Position numbers and translations under genes: made by a program | In this document: one piece after another, positions 11,327 through 23,173 of the stretch | Position numbering within the stretch: the stretch's first letter is position 1 | Layout of the letters: the number at the start of each line of letters is the position of its first letter | NCBI RefSeq assembly: GCF_020283565.1 | Contig: NC_060063.1 | Span: forward strand, 43,236,856-43,300,855 | Origin: Trifolium pratense | Taxonomy: Eukaryota; Streptophyta; Magnoliopsida; Fabales; Fabaceae | DNA length: 64,000 nucleotides | Direction of reading: 5' to 3' | Notes under the pieces: model-generated | Seen by the model: only the letters and a program-made list of their open reading frames with translations | Told to the model about the DNA's origin: nothing | Databases searched by the model: none

Positions 11327-14300
11327 ATGGCACCAATACAATTATTGGAGCTTCCTAGTTGGATCACATTATTGACAACATTTGCCATCCTCCTCCTCTT
11401 CAGCCACCGTCTCCGCCGTCGCAGCAAATACAATCTACCACCAGGTCCAAAACCATGGCCCATAATAGGAAATCTTAACCTTATTGGATCCCTCCCACAT
11501 CAATCCCTCCATGGTCTCACCCAAAAATATGGACCCATGATGTATCTATGGTTCGGCTCCAAACCCGTCATTGTGGGCTCAACCGTAGAATTAGCCAGAG
11601 CCTTCCTCAAAACCAATGATGCTGCTCTAGCCGGCCGTCCCAAATTTTCGGCCGGTAAATACACAACTTATAACTACTCCGATATAACTTGGTCCCAATA
11701 TGGTCCATATTGGCGTCAAGCCCGTAGAATGTGTTTGTTAGAATTGTTTAGTGCGAAACGTCTCGAGTCTTATGAGTACATAAGGAAACAAGAGTTACAT
11801 GCTTTTTTGCATGAACTCTTCAATTCGAAAAATAAAACAATTGTGTTGAAAGACCATCTTACAACTTTGAGTCTAAATGTTATAAGTCGTATGACGTTAG
11901 GAAAAAAATACTTAGAAGAGACTGAAAATGCTATTATTTCTCCAGAGGAGTTTAAGAAGATGTTGGATGAGTTGTTTTTACTTAATGGAATCCTTAATAT
12001 TGGGGATTTTATTCCTTGGATTCATTTCTTGGATTTACAAGGTTATGTGAAGAGGATGAAAGCTTTGAGTAAAAAATTTGATAGATTCATGGAACATGTG
12101 TTGGAGGAACATATTGAAAGGAGGAAAAGTGTTAAGGATTATGTTGCTAAAGATATGGTGGATGTGCTTTTGCAGCTTGCTGAGGATCCTACTCTTGAAG
12201 TTAAACTTGAGAGGCATGGAGTCAAAGCTTTTACTCAGGTAATTAAATTTGAAACTAGTAATAGACAATTCTTTGGTGTGTATGAGATAAATGTGGGTAC
12301 TAGTAGTAGTATTATAAGTCAAAATTAACCTTAAATTCATAATATTAAAAATACTAATTAAATAAAAAGGAAAATGCTAAAGGGGCACCGCTTAAGGATG
12401 CAAAAATAGTAATTTGACATTAGAGTTTGTGCAGTCAATTCATCGAAAGTTTAAAAAGTGTTCTTTTCTTTTCAAAACTTTCTATTTTTGGTTTCCTTAA
12501 TCAGTGCCCCAGAGACGCCGGTTAGGATGACCCTAAATAAAAACAATGATACATATAACTTGAAATGATCATTTTTGTTGTTGTTGGAATAATAACTTCA
12601 AATGATTTGTTGTTGCGTCGGGCAATATAACCAACAAAATAAAATTATTGGATACGGTTTATCTCCTGAATAAATTAATGAATAATGCTAGCAACACACT
12701 CTTTAACAAACACACTCCAACACACTTTCTTTTGTTGGTTGAAATTAACATGGGTCTCATAAAAAAATATGGACTCATATAACTTTTATGGGATCCATAT
12801 AAATTTTAACCAATAAAAGAGAGTGTGTTAGAGTGTGTTTGTTATTGAAGTGTGTTGCTAGCACTCCTCTAAATTAATATAGTTGTCACCAACAACCAAA
12901 AAAAGATAGTTGTCTGTCACCAACATTAATTTTGTCGCATATCCTTATATGCATAGATGGTCCAATAGATGCACAATATCTGAGAATTTCTCTTCTCATC
13001 TTACCCATTTTTTCATGTGTTCTACAAAATTAACAAAATACATTTGTTATTTAAGTAGCGGATATTATAAAAATGAGAAAATTTCATGTTAGGAGAATGA
13101 TTTTATTTTTTTTTTCAAAATTCTCATTTTTATGTTACGGGGAGTGTTTCTTTTATGTTAAAATTTGATGGCACATATTTTTATGTTAGAGGATGGAGGC
13201 TTTGATATGGACGTTATAATAAGTATCAGACGTTTAAAATCTTGGAATTTAGAGGATGGAGGCTTTGATACACACGTTATAAGTATCAGACGTTTAAAAT
13301 CTTGAAATTTTCATATTAGGGGGAGTGTGTTTTTTTCTTAAATTTCTCATTTTTTAAAAACGACCGCTACAAAATTAACAAAATACAACATTTCATTTTT
13401 TATATTTGTTAAATAATTAATGTATCTAATTTATATTATAGATTAAATATATTAAATATTCGATAAATTCAAAAAATTTATTCCATTTATAATTAAAGCT
13501 GAGTGGAATACTCGAATTGCATTATTATCGTGAAAACGATAGGTAGCTGAAAAGTCACTATTTCTCTGTTCATTCCATATGATTTGCCGTATTGATTGAC
13601 GTACTATAAATAAACAAGGAATAGTAGTACTCTCTTCCCGTCCTACTTACATGTATAAAACATGCCTCATAATTCATCCTATAATCAAATATCGATTTCA
13701 TATATAAGTAAAAATAAATTAATAAAAAATTAATATAATTAATTTATTTAAAAAGTTATTTTTTACTTATATATAAAACCGGAAAATATTTCATTGTCAA
13801 GGATTTTTTTGGTTATCAATGATATTTTTATAAATTACGAAACAAACACAGTGAAATGTTTAACATAAAAAGATACAGACATAGTGAAATGTGTGGTCAA
13901 TTTGGTAGTATTAGAAGACACAAGATAAGATACTGACCAACATTTGCCAATAACATTACATGTGATACAAATAGTAGGATTTGGATTTCCTGCCGTACAA
14001 AAAACACGCAGTTTCACGCTGTATTGCATCCTGGCCATCCGATCACGATCCAACAGATCATATTTAAAGATTTAACTTTTTTTTCAATCTATTTATTATA
14101 TATACATCTATTTTTCAGGACATTATAGCAGGTGGCACAGAGAGCTCAGCAGTAACAGTTGAATGGGCAATCTCAGAGCTAATAAGAAAGCCAGAGATCT
14201 TCAAGAGAGCAACAGAGGAGTTAGACAGAGTAATAGGAAAAGATAGATGGGTTGAAGAGAAAGACATTGTGAATTTACCTTATGTATATGCAATTGCTAA

Positions 14301-14751
14301 AGAAACAATGAGGCTACATCCAGTGGCACCAATGTTAGTCCCACGACAAGCGAGAGAAGATTGTCATGTTGATGGTTACGATATCCCGAAAGGAACTCAA
14401 ATTCTTGTCAATACTTGGACAATTGGAAGAGATCCCAATATTTGGGAAAATCCATATGAGTTTATGCCTGAGAGGTTTCTTGGTAAAAATATAGATGTAA
14501 AAGGACATGATTACGAGTTATTACCATTTGGCGCTGGTAGAAGAATGTGTCCGGGTTACCCTCTTGGTATTAAGGTCATTCAATCAAGTTTGGCTAACTT
14601 GTTGCATGGATTTAATTGGAGATTAAGTGATAATAATGTGAAAAATGAGGATTTGAATATGGAGGAGATTTTTGGGCTCTCTACACCTAAGAAAATACCA
14701 TTAGAAGTTGTTTCGGAGCCTAGACTTGCTGATCATCTTTACTCACTTTGA
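11327..14751 (+). CDS. Cytochrome P450, CYP92A-like, copy 1
   Basis: Two exons, 11327-12238 and 14119-14751, join in phase 0 at GT..AG borders to give 514 residues, normal for a microsomal plant P450. An ATG in frame at 11270 lies inside the TATA box; the ATG at 11327 matches the start of the second copy, so it is preferred. Visible parts: an N-terminal membrane anchor (about residues 7-25), a basic stretch, the PPGPKPWP hinge, the I-helix AGGTESS (308-314), the K-helix KETMR (365-369), a PERF motif, and the haem loop PFGAGRRMCPG (440-450) with Cys448 as iron ligand. The enzyme would sit on the endoplasmic reticulum and oxidise a small molecule with NADPH and O2 through P450 reductase. The CYP92A placement comes from the GKYTTYNYSD and WSQYGPYWRQARR segments as I recall the family. 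The substrate is unknown; flavonoid, terpenoid and brassinosteroid roles have been proposed for relatives. Confidence 0.93.
12373..12540. mobile_element. MITE with TTAAGGA/GGGGCAC ends
   Basis: Left end AATGCTAAAGGGGCACCG and the complement of the right end (CCTAACCGG, then GGGGCACTGATTAAGG) form imperfect inverted repeats. A relative with clearer ends lies at 25165-25322. The target repeat is not resolved. Confidence 0.55.
12680..12869. mobile_element. Mutator-type MITE in the P450 intron
   Basis: A 190-bp element with long inverted repeats: GAATAATGCTAGCAACACAC at the left, and GAGGAGTGCTAGCAACACAC on the complement of the right end, continuing about 60 bases inward. A perfect 9-bp target repeat TAAATTAAT lies at 12671-12679 and 12870-12878. 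The 9-bp repeat supports a Mutator-type origin. Confidence 0.85.
13188..13312. repeat. 63-bp tandem duplication in the P450 intron
   Basis: AGAGGATGGAGGCTTTGATA, followed by an ACGTTATAAGTATCAGACG-like stretch, occurs at 13188 and again at 13251, with a few differences. It lies in the intron between the conserved exons. Confidence 0.8.
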
Positions 14752-15705
14752 GTATATATTTTTCTCTACTTAAGTTTTTTAATAAGATTTGGCAATAATT
14801 GGATTTGTTGTGTGAGTTTAATGAGAAAGAAATTGTAAGCATGATAATGAAGAAGAAAAAAATGATGTTGGAATGTTGGAGTTTAATAATGAGTGTAGTA
14901 GTGTATCCCTTTGTAAGCTCTCTCTACCGGTTGTAGTAGCATTTGTAATGCCAAGTTAAGTTATGTTATGTTCTCTCTTGATTTTTGTTCTGATGCGTTT
15001 GATCTGCTAAAAAATAGGGAATTGGACTGGACAACTTTTGTTGTATTTTGTTTGATTTGAAACTGATTATGAGACTGAACAAATTAGGTAGCAAGGGACA
15101 TGACAAAAACAAGATTTTTTGTTCCTCACTAAACCACAGAACAACTTTTTGTCCACAGTACAACTATAAAAAATACGAAAATGCACATTTTATTTTCGAA
15201 TATAAAAAAATTATCGTCCTATATCTCTCCGGTACAGTTTTGTCCTATCCTGTATTATTTTGTTCTGTCATATGCTGTTCTGTCTCGTTCATGCTATTTT
15301 ACGAACCAAACGCATTTGGAGGAGGAGTTTAAAGGCTATGATTTTCAGAAATTATTTAATATTTAAACTTATACAATTTAAATTCATCGTTTTTTTTAAT
15401 AAGCAAATAATGAATTATAAGGAATATAAGAGGTACTCAACCATTACAATTCAGAAAAGATCACTTTAGATGCGTTGAAAACAATCTAAAAGATTATTAC
15501 ACCGGCCAGAGAAAACTAAATGATTATTTTTTTAGAAAACAATCTAAATGATTTAAATTCATCGGTGACTTTTTTGAAACAAGTTGAAACAAATTATTTT
15601 TTTATTTAGATCAAGAAACAAATATATCTTTATGCTACCATGAAATATTAAAAATCCTTGTTTCACGCTTATGTGAGTGATAAAATAATACTCCACCATA
15701 CAGTC
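14752..15705. other. Spacer between the P450 genes, with 3' region and a MITE
   Basis: 14752-14985 is the likely 3' untranslated region of copy 1; it is partly conserved after copy 2 (19130-19320: GAGAAAGAAAT, GGAGTTTA, TGTAATGC words). A MITE follows at 14992-15316. From 15317 to 15705 there is only AT-rich sequence. Confidence 0.6.
14992..15316. mobile_element. MITE with ATGCGTTTG ends
   Basis: Left end GATGCGTTTGATCTGCTAAA and the complement of the right end AATGCGTTTGGTTCGTAAA are inverted repeats about 325 bp apart. The target repeat is not resolved, so the superfamily is left open (PIF/Harbinger or hAT). It sits between the two P450 genes and is absent from the homologous position after copy 2. 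Confidence 0.65.
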
Positions 15706-15852
15706 TTACACATGCCAATGAGATCACGAAGAAATTAATCCAAATCGATACAAGACTACAAGAAACATGTTCCACGTACATAGGGTCCTATGGAATAAAG
15801 AATTGCTCCTAATCCTAATCCTATGCTATGATTATTATGATTATAAATAAAT
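15706..15852 (+). promoter_or_regulatory. Promoter of the second P450 gene
   Basis: A TATA box TTATAAATAAATA lies at 15841-15853, about 72 bases before the start codon. Upstream, CATGCCAATGAGATCACGAA and CAAGACTACAAGAAACATG match the block upstream of copy 1. Confidence 0.6.
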
Positions 15853-15923
15853 AACCCACTCACTCTTTAACCTCTCATCAATTCCTCACAATCACCATAA
15901 CAAAGTCACAAAATCCAGCAAAG

Positions 15924-18895
15924 ATGGCAGTACAATTGGAGCTTCCTAGTTGGATCACATTGTTGACAACATTTGCTATTCTCCTCCTCTTCAGCCGCCG
16001 TCTCCGCCGCCGCAAATACAACCTACCCCCAGGCCCAAAACCATGGCCCATAATAGGAAATCTCAACCTTATGGGATCTCTCCCTCACCAATCCTTCCAT
16101 GGGCTCACCCAAAAATATGGACCCATCATGCATATATGGCTCGGCTCTAAACCCGTCATTGTGGGCTCGTCTGCAAAAATAGCAAAAGAGTTCCTTAAAA
16201 CTCACGATGCCACTCTTGCCGGCCGGCCCAAATTCTCGGCTGGTAAATACACAACTTATAACTACTCTGACATGACTTGGTCTCAATATGGTCCATATTG
16301 GCGTCAGGCCCGTAGAATATGTCTATTAGAATTGTTTAGTGCGAGACGCCTTCAATCTTATGAGTTCATAAGAAACCAAGAGTTACATGCTTTTTTGCAC
16401 GAACTCTTCAACTCAAAAAATAAAACAATTTTGTTGAAAGACCATCTTTTAAATCTGAATCTAAATATTATAAGTCGCATGGTGTTGGGGAAAAATTATT
16501 TGGAAAAGACAGAAAATGCTTTTATTTCCCCGGACGAGTTTAAGAAGATGTTGGAGGAGTTGTTTATGCTTAACGGGGTCCTTAATATTGGGGATTTTAT
16601 TCCTTGGATTAATTTCCTGGATTTTCAAGGTTATGTGAAGAGGATGAAGGCTTTGGGTAAAAAATTTGATTGGTTTATGGAACATGTGTTGGAGGAACAC
16701 ATTGAGAAAAGGAAAAATGCTAAGGATTATGTTGCTAAAGATATGGTGGATGTGCTTTTGCAGCTTGCTGAAGATCCTAACCTTGAAGTCAAACTTGAGA
16801 GGCCTGGAGTCAAAGGCTTTACTCAGGTAAATATAATTTTTTTTTTTTTTTTTGCTTAATTATACTTTTGGTTTCTTAATTAATTTTTAAGTTTTGTTTT
16901 GATTTCTTAATTAATAAATGTTCTATTTTAACTGCTTTAAGTTTATCTCTTAGTCAAAAATGTTATTTCCGTAAATATTTAACACCAAATATATATTCTA
17001 TAAAAAAACACAAATATATATAATTTTTTAATTTTAATTGTTTGATCTTGTCCGTAAATATTTCACCATCGTATAACGATGACTAGTCTATATCGGGTAA
17101 TTTGTAGGACATACAAGATGAGTTCTCTTCTTCTAACTATTCATACATGTGTAGAAGTTAGGGATAGAACATTTGATGGTCTGCACAACGGGATGTACAA
17201 ATTTCTCAACACTTATACCAATTTATTGTTGGTTTATTTTTTCTTTATTAATTTGTTGGGTAATAATGTTTATGATTAAAAAGTGGCATGCATATTTAGG
17301 TTTGTCGTATTTTTAATGTTGAAATAACATTTTTCTAATTTGTGGGATTCAATTTATTTTTTTACCTACAATTAACATAGTAGAAAACACTTCTCTGTAC
17401 AGAGAAATTATAGGCTATCCTTGACGGATTCAACATGATATGAAGAAGGAATAATATTCATTAACAATGACTTTTTAGTAAACTTAAAATATATCCCCTT
17501 ATGTCATCATAAAAAACTTAACCTCTGTTTTTTCTTTTTAATAAATAATTTAATGGAAGAAATTTAATGCTTGAGATGAACAAAAAAATAATCTGGATTC
17601 AAACTCGATTCCTACATATGCAATACAATATTCCTATCAACTTTAAAATTTATTTAATAATATTATTGTTTCAAAATATCAATAATATTAAGTAAAAGTT
17701 ATCAAATCTAAAAATCTAATTTTATTTAATATATCATTGTTTCAAAAATATCCCATTTTAATTTTCCTATTTTCTAAGATCGTCAGTGCATAGTCCAAAT
17801 ATAAATTTAATGTAATTATTTTCTTATACTAAATGATATTTTAGTAAGGGGAGCAATCAAGTTACACCAAAATAAGTAAATAAATTTTTCTTTAATATGT
17901 GTGAAGCAACAAAGTTTTGCTTAATAGTTTTTCCTGTCCTTTTTATAATAATAAACTAAAATATTCACTTTTTTAAACGGTAAATTTCATTTGTTCCCTT
18001 ATTTCGTACGGAGAAAGAATATTAAATCTTGATCTAAACCTTTTTTTAATAGCTTCTCATTTTTAGCTGTTTTCTGATTATTTTTAGTTTCTGATTATTT
18101 TAAAAATCTGTAACAAACAGATGCAAAACAATTAAAAATAATTATTTTTATAAAAAAAATGATTTTTATTTAAAATAAGCTATAACAAAGACCCTCTTAA
18201 TCCCATATTTATAGATTTAACTTTATTTTAATCTACTTATCTATTATATATCTATTCCTCAGGACCTAATAGCAGGTGGAACAGAGAGCTCAACAGTAAC
18301 AGTAGAATGGGCAATGTCTGAACTAATGAAAAATCCAGAGATATTCAAGAAAGCAACAGAAGAACTAGACAGAGTAATAGGAAAAGATAGATGGGTTGAA
18401 GAGAATGACTTTGTGAATTTACCTTATTTGTATGCAATTGCTAAAGAAACAATGAGGCTACATCCAGTGGCACCATTGTTAGTGCCAAGAGAAGCTAGAG
18501 AAGATTGCAATGTTGATGGTTATGATATCCCAAAAGGGACATTAATTTTTGTCAATAGTTGGGGAATTGGAAGAGATTCTAATAGTTGGGATAATCCTTA
18601 TGAGTTTAACCCAGAAAGATTTATTGGTAATGATATAGATGTAAAAGGACATGATTATGAGTTGTTGGCATTTGGTGCTGGTAGAAGAATGTGTCCTGGT
18701 TACCCTCTTGGTATTAAGGTCATTCAATTAAGTTTAGCTAATTTGTTGCATGGATTTAATTGGAGATTAAGTGATAATAATGTGAAAAATGAGGATTTGA
18801 ATATGGAGGAGATTTTTGGGCTATCTACACCTAAGAAAATACCATTAGAAGTTGTTGCTGAGCCTAGACTTGCTGATCATCTTTACTCCCTTTGA
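15924..18895 (+). CDS. Cytochrome P450, CYP92A-like, copy 2
   Basis: Exons 15924-16826 and 18263-18895 join in phase 0 to give 511 residues. The protein matches copy 1 along its whole length, and the last 60 or so residues are almost the same (FGLSTPKKIPLEVV, then EPRLADHLYSL). It has the same membrane anchor, PPGPKPWP hinge, I-helix AGGTESS, KETMR and Cys-containing haem loop. One difference stands out: the haem loop reads AFGAGRRMCPG, with alanine (codon 18668-18670, residue 437) where copy 1 and most plant P450s have proline. The frame is intact and splice sites are normal, so it is probably a working gene. Start-to-start distance to copy 1 is 4597 bp. A tandem duplication carrying promoter and 3' flank is the clear origin; altered substrate range is only inference. 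Confidence 0.93.
16827..18262 (+). other. Intron of P450 copy 2
   Basis: A 1436-bp intron beginning GTAAAT and ending TTCCTCAG. It is AT-rich. It lacks the two MITEs seen in the copy 1 intron, so those came after the duplication or were lost here. A tRNA-B-box-like scrap (GGATTCAAACTCGATTCC) lies at about 17597-17614. Confidence 0.85.
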
Positions 18896-18914
18896 GTATT
18901 TTTATCTACTTAAG

Positions 18915-19135
18915 TTTTGTTTTTGTCGGGTTTTAAGCGTTCGTGGTTAAGTCTCACATCGTTTATGAATAGAAAGAATGTTGAATTTATAAAAGATGTG
19001 ACCCATAAAACTAATGTCTTAAGTTTTTTGGTGGAGATATGTGAAGTTTTCTTTTGTAATTCTGGAATAGTGGCCTCATTATTCCTTTCGAGCTCCTCCA
19101 GACTCTCCTTTGGAATAATTGAATTTGTGTAAGTT
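18915..19135. repeat. Insertion of a dispersed repeat in the 3' flank of P450 copy 2
   Basis: Compared with the 3' flank of copy 1, about 200 bases are extra here. They contain GTTAAGTCTCACATCGTTTA and AAAGATGTGACCCATAAAAC, words I associate with dispersed legume repeats of LTR/TRIM type. Borders are approximate and the family is not certain. Confidence 0.45.
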
Positions 19136-19599
19136 TAATCATGTCATCATATTTAATGACAAGAGAAAGAAATAATAAGCTTGATAATGAAAAAAATTGA
19201 TGTAGGAATGTGGAGTTTAGTAGTGAGTGCTGTAGTATATATATCCCTTTGTAATTGTAAACTCTACTAGTTGTAGAGTTTTGTAATGCAAAATTAAAGT
19301 ATGTTATGTTTTCTCTTTGTTTTGGTCAAATGCATTTTACTTTCTTAGTATTCAGGTTTAAGGGTGATAAAATATAATGGATGGATTAAAATAATCTATT
19401 ACATTTGTCAAAAAAAAATATTACAAGCTAATAAATATATGATCCATTCACTCCATCCATTATTATGTCTTAAATGGATGAATATATCTACCTGATATAT
19501 CTATTAAAATATAAAAAATATATTTTTAAAACATAATTATTAATTGATTAAAAAAACAGATTTATTAATTATTTTAAAAACAATTTTTCTGGTGGTCAA

Positions 19600-19805
19600 C
19601 GCTAGACCTCCGGTGCTGGCATGTCGGAGCTCACCCGACAGATGGAGATTTTCTGGCGACTCACAACGAAGAATGACGAATGCGATGCTAATGGCGACTT
19701 TTGTGTGTCTATCTCTTTCATTAAATAGGATCATCGGGGTTCGAACCTCGGCCCCTGCATATATAATGCAATGTCTCTACCAACTAAACTAAGTTCACGG
19801 GACAA
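19600..19805 (-). repeat. tRNA-derived SINE
   Basis: Read on the minus strand, ACTTAGTTTAGTTGGTAGAG (about 19775-19795) resembles a tRNA A box and GAGGTTCGAACCCCG (about 19737-19751) a B box, at normal spacing, followed by a non-tRNA body. This layout is typical of SINEs; the sequence resembles a common legume family from memory. Confidence 0.65.
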
Positions 19806-19828
19806 CCTTGTTAAGTTTTTAGTTGTTA

Positions 19829-20472
19829 GAGCATCTCCAATGGTGATACTCCTTTGGGTATCATATATTACTAACAAGTGGTCCTTACAATGTCATGTAA
19901 TACTTATGCAACTCATACATATTTTGTTTCAATGGTGATACTACTTTGAGTATTATACATTATTCACAAGTGATCCCTTCTATATTTATTTTCTTAACTT
20001 CGTCTAAATAAACATAAAAATTTATCTAATTTAATAAATACGTAAATATAATGAGAAATACAAAACAATAAATCAAAAATGGTGAAAAATACATAGATAT
20101 GACATGAAATATATAAAATAATTGATTTTGATTATTCTCCTAAATGAAAAATATGATTTGAGAACAAAACAAATAGAAATTGTGTAATATGTAGAATAAT
20201 ATGTAATATGATCAAATATATAGTGAAAAAAGAAGATCAAATGGTCATTTAATTATCAAACGTTAATGTTTTTTTTTTTATATATAGAAGCTATTCAATT
20301 TGATTTAATAAAAAAAGGTAATATTAAATTGATGATACGGTACCTTATTTAAGGTATCGTATCATCAATTTTGATACTCTTAATGCCACGTCATGGAACT
20401 CCAATGATAAAAAATAAAGTACCGAATCATTAGCCTATGAAACCTTCTATGATACTTTTATTGAAGATGCTC
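19829..20472. mobile_element. Tourist-like (PIF/Harbinger) element
   Basis: Ends GAGCATCTCCAATGG and GAGCATCTTCAATAA (complement of the right end) with TTA on both sides (19826-19828, 20473-20475). It is 644 bp with no coding. An internal near-perfect palindrome at 20331-20371, centred on ACCTTATTTAAGGT, could form a stem of about 18 bp. Confidence 0.82.
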
Positions 20473-20804
20473 TTAGTTTACTTAATAAATTCCTATGTGT
20501 CAAAAAAAATCCTATTTGTTAGAAAGTATGTTGCTTTTTTACTTTTTCTTAAAAAGGATATAGGCACACATTCACAAATCAAATAATTAAAATAAAAATA
20601 AAATAGTCACATCAATTAATATTACTTTAATCTCTTTCTATTTAATTTTTGTTTGCTTATGTGAGTGTGCATAAGGATAATTTATTTAGACTTGTGCCCA
20701 TTCAAGTATTTCTCCGTTGTAGGGACCAGATAAACCCCAAAATAAAAACAAGAATTGTGCAGACAAGAACCGCGTAAACAAGCTTATGCCTGCAGTACGC
20801 GTGC

Positions 20805-21421
20805 AGGGGTGCTCGCGGTTCGGTTTGGATCGGTTTTGTGGCAAAAATTCATCCGATCCAAAATTAAAATTACTTGCGGTTCGGTTCGGTTTTGGATGGC
20901 TAATTAAAAAAATACGATCCAATCCGATCCAATTTTGTGCAGTTTAATTTGGATCAGTTTTTGGATATCCAAATTACAAATTAAATTTTACTTATTTAAA
21001 TATTAATGTTATAAATACATGATAAAATAATATATTTTATGTAAAATATAAGACATAATATGTTAAAAATTAATATTTTGCAATGACAATTATCAAATAT
21101 ATTTGAAACCAATGAAATAGTAAAAAGAAATAGATGAAATTGAACTAATATGTGTTATTGAGAAAATTAAAAACCAACAATTAATATGTTAATGTAATAT
21201 ATCATACTAATAAAAAGTTAAATAACTATTAAAAATTATGTATGCGGTTTGGTCCGGTTTGGATCGGTTTTGAAAAATCAATCCAAAATCCGATCCGATC
21301 CAGCGGTTTTCACAAAAAGGACATCCAAACACATCCAAAAATATTCGGTTTTTTGCGGTTTTCGGTTTTTTTGGATCGGTTTACGGTTATTTTTTGGATT
21401 GGTTTGGATTTGAGCACCCCT
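20805..21421. mobile_element. hAT element with AGGGGTGCTC ends
   Basis: Ends AGGGGTGCTCGCGGTTCGG and AGGGGTGCTCAAATCC (complement of the right end). The flanking 8-bp repeats are ACGCGTGC (20797-20804) and ACGTGTGC (21422-21429), one mismatch. Both subterminal regions are rich in CGGTTTGGATCGG words. There is no transposase frame. A worn piece of the same family is visible at 58720-58800. Confidence 0.82.
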
Positions 21422-21693
21422 ACGTGTGCTCCAGTTTGCATTTGTGCAAGTAGTTGTTATCAGCACTTATGCTAAAACAAAAGTGTGTTGTAGCTTCAAA
21501 CAAACTAACGTCGGCCACGACACAGATGCTCTACTAGCATCACTTTTATTTATGAATTAATATAGCGTCTGCTTTTGGGGACGCTACACACAAATGGTAC
21601 AAACAAAACACAAGACAAGAGAATAATTTAGTGTTTGTTTTGCTAGACTCAAGCTTTGCCTGAGTTGATAAGTTATCTGTTCAATTCCATTTA

Positions 21694-21905
21694 GGCCCCG
21701 TTTGGATTAGCTTATTTTTGAGCTTATGCAAACAGCTTATGCAATATAAATTAGGTTTTATGCTATTCTATAAGTTCACACTCGTGAAAATTGCATTTTT
21801 ATAAGCTATTTTATCATAAACTACATTGACAAACTTATAATTTAATACATGAAAATTGGATAAGCTATTTGCATAAGCTCAAAAATAAGCTAATCTAAAC
21901 GGGGG
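21694..21905. mobile_element. MITE with CCCCGTTT ends
   Basis: Inverted repeats of about 36 bp: GGCCCCGTTTGGATTAGCTT at the left and CCCCCGTTTAGATTAGCTTA on the complement of the right end. The left flank is TTA, suggesting PIF/Harbinger, but the right flank reads TAT, so the target repeat is not perfect. Confidence 0.7.
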
Positions 21906-22312
21906 TATGTTTTGAATTTACATGTACAAATGATGGAGAAAAAAATTGAGTTAACAACATAATTATGGGATCAGATTGGTCTTTAATCAACTTTGTAGCT
22001 TGATTAAAAAAATCAACATTTTGTAGCTATTTTATTTTGTTTGTAGTTTGTTTTTAATTGAAAGCTCTGTGGGTGTGGTGCAATGTGGTTTTTGAATAGA
22101 GTGGATCAATTTTGGTCTATAACTTTTTCTCTTTCTACATCAACTGTGGTCTATAAGTCTTCTGGTGTGACATGCATGCTTCTAGAGCTTGTCTACAAGT
22201 CTTTGTCTTTCTGAATGTTTGCTTCTGTCGTGGATTATTTGCAATTCCTTGCTTGCTTTGCTTTTGTGCTATTTGATATTGCTTTAGTGGGGAGGGTGGC
22301 TTTGGAATATTC
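21906..22312. other. Intergenic, with a segment repeated further right
   Basis: No gene. The block at 22140-22220 (AAGTCTTCTGGTGTGACATG, GCTTCTAGAGCTTGTCTACA) recurs at 22660-23770, where it is interrupted by two hAT insertions. Confidence 0.55.
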
Positions 22313-22605
22313 AGGAAGCACAGACTCTGATACAGACACAGACACTTGATACGACATGAATAAGTCGACACTGTTTTTTTTTTAAACGGAAAATATATTA
22401 TAATATAGAACACATACACCGCTACATATTTCTAAAATATTTAAATTTATCTACAAGTGTACACCATCTCTTAATGACTAATAGTTATTCTACATGTTAT
22501 TAATGTATTGTAGAAGATTCAGGAAATATGCATCATATTTCAACAGTATCGAACACGTGTTAGACACCGTGACACGACTATTCATAGATGTGTCCGTACT
22601 TCATA
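22313..22605. mobile_element. MITE-like repeat with GACACGGACAC-type ends
   Basis: Left end GGAAGCACAGACTCTGATAC and the complement of the right end (CCTATGAAGTACGGACACAT) are imperfect inverted repeats rich in ACAC/GTGT words. A related scrap lies at 32260-32345. Borders are approximate. Confidence 0.5.
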
Positions 22606-22695
22606 GGAATAAAGTGAATTAATTTTGGCGTGTAAGTCTTTGTCTTTCTGCATCAAGTTTAGTCTACAAGTCTTCTAGTGTGAATTACTTATTGT

Positions 22696-23150
22696 CAGTC
22701 GCGTCTCCGAGTTTTAGGGTGTTCTGTGCAAAATATAAAAGTGGTCCTTAATAAAAAAAAAAATTTTTTTAAAAAAATTGTCGATTTAAATTTTATATAA
22801 TATAAAAAAAATCACTCTTATTCTTGTAAACATATAAATTATCAATATTAAATCAAATGGGACTAGAAATACAAAACAATTATTTTTGTATATAACGTCA
22901 AAAAGGAACATCATAATCTAAGATTAAATTTTATGCAAAGATTAAAATGGACTAGAACTATATTTACGAGTATAGATAATTAATCTATTGATATTCATAT
23001 GATATTTTATGAACATTAACAATATATATTTTGTAGGTACAAATAATATATAACTAATATTATAGGACCTCAAAATTTTGAGTTGAGGCCCTCAAAATTT
23101 TGAGGCCCGATGCCATCGCACATGCCGCACATGTGTACAGGTCGCCTCTG
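22696..23150. mobile_element. hAT element, GGCGACCTG family, copy 1
   Basis: Left end CAGTCGCGTCTCCGAG and the complement of the right end CAGAGGCGACCTG. Flanking 8-mers CTTATTGT and CTCATAGT match at 6 of 8. The interior matches 42448-42968 closely (for example CTCAAAATTTTGAGTTGAGG near the right end). Confidence 0.75.
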
Positions 23151-23173
23151 CTCATAGTGTGACATGCTTCTAG

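Larger units (their letters stand above)
12239..14118 (+). other. Intron of P450 copy 1, with transposon insertions
   Basis: The 1880-bp intron begins GTAATT and ends TTTTTCAG. It holds two small inverted-repeat elements (12373-12540 and 12680-12869) and a 63-bp direct duplication. The rest is AT-rich and shows no coding. It sits at the same position and phase as the 1436-bp intron of copy 2. Confidence 0.85.
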
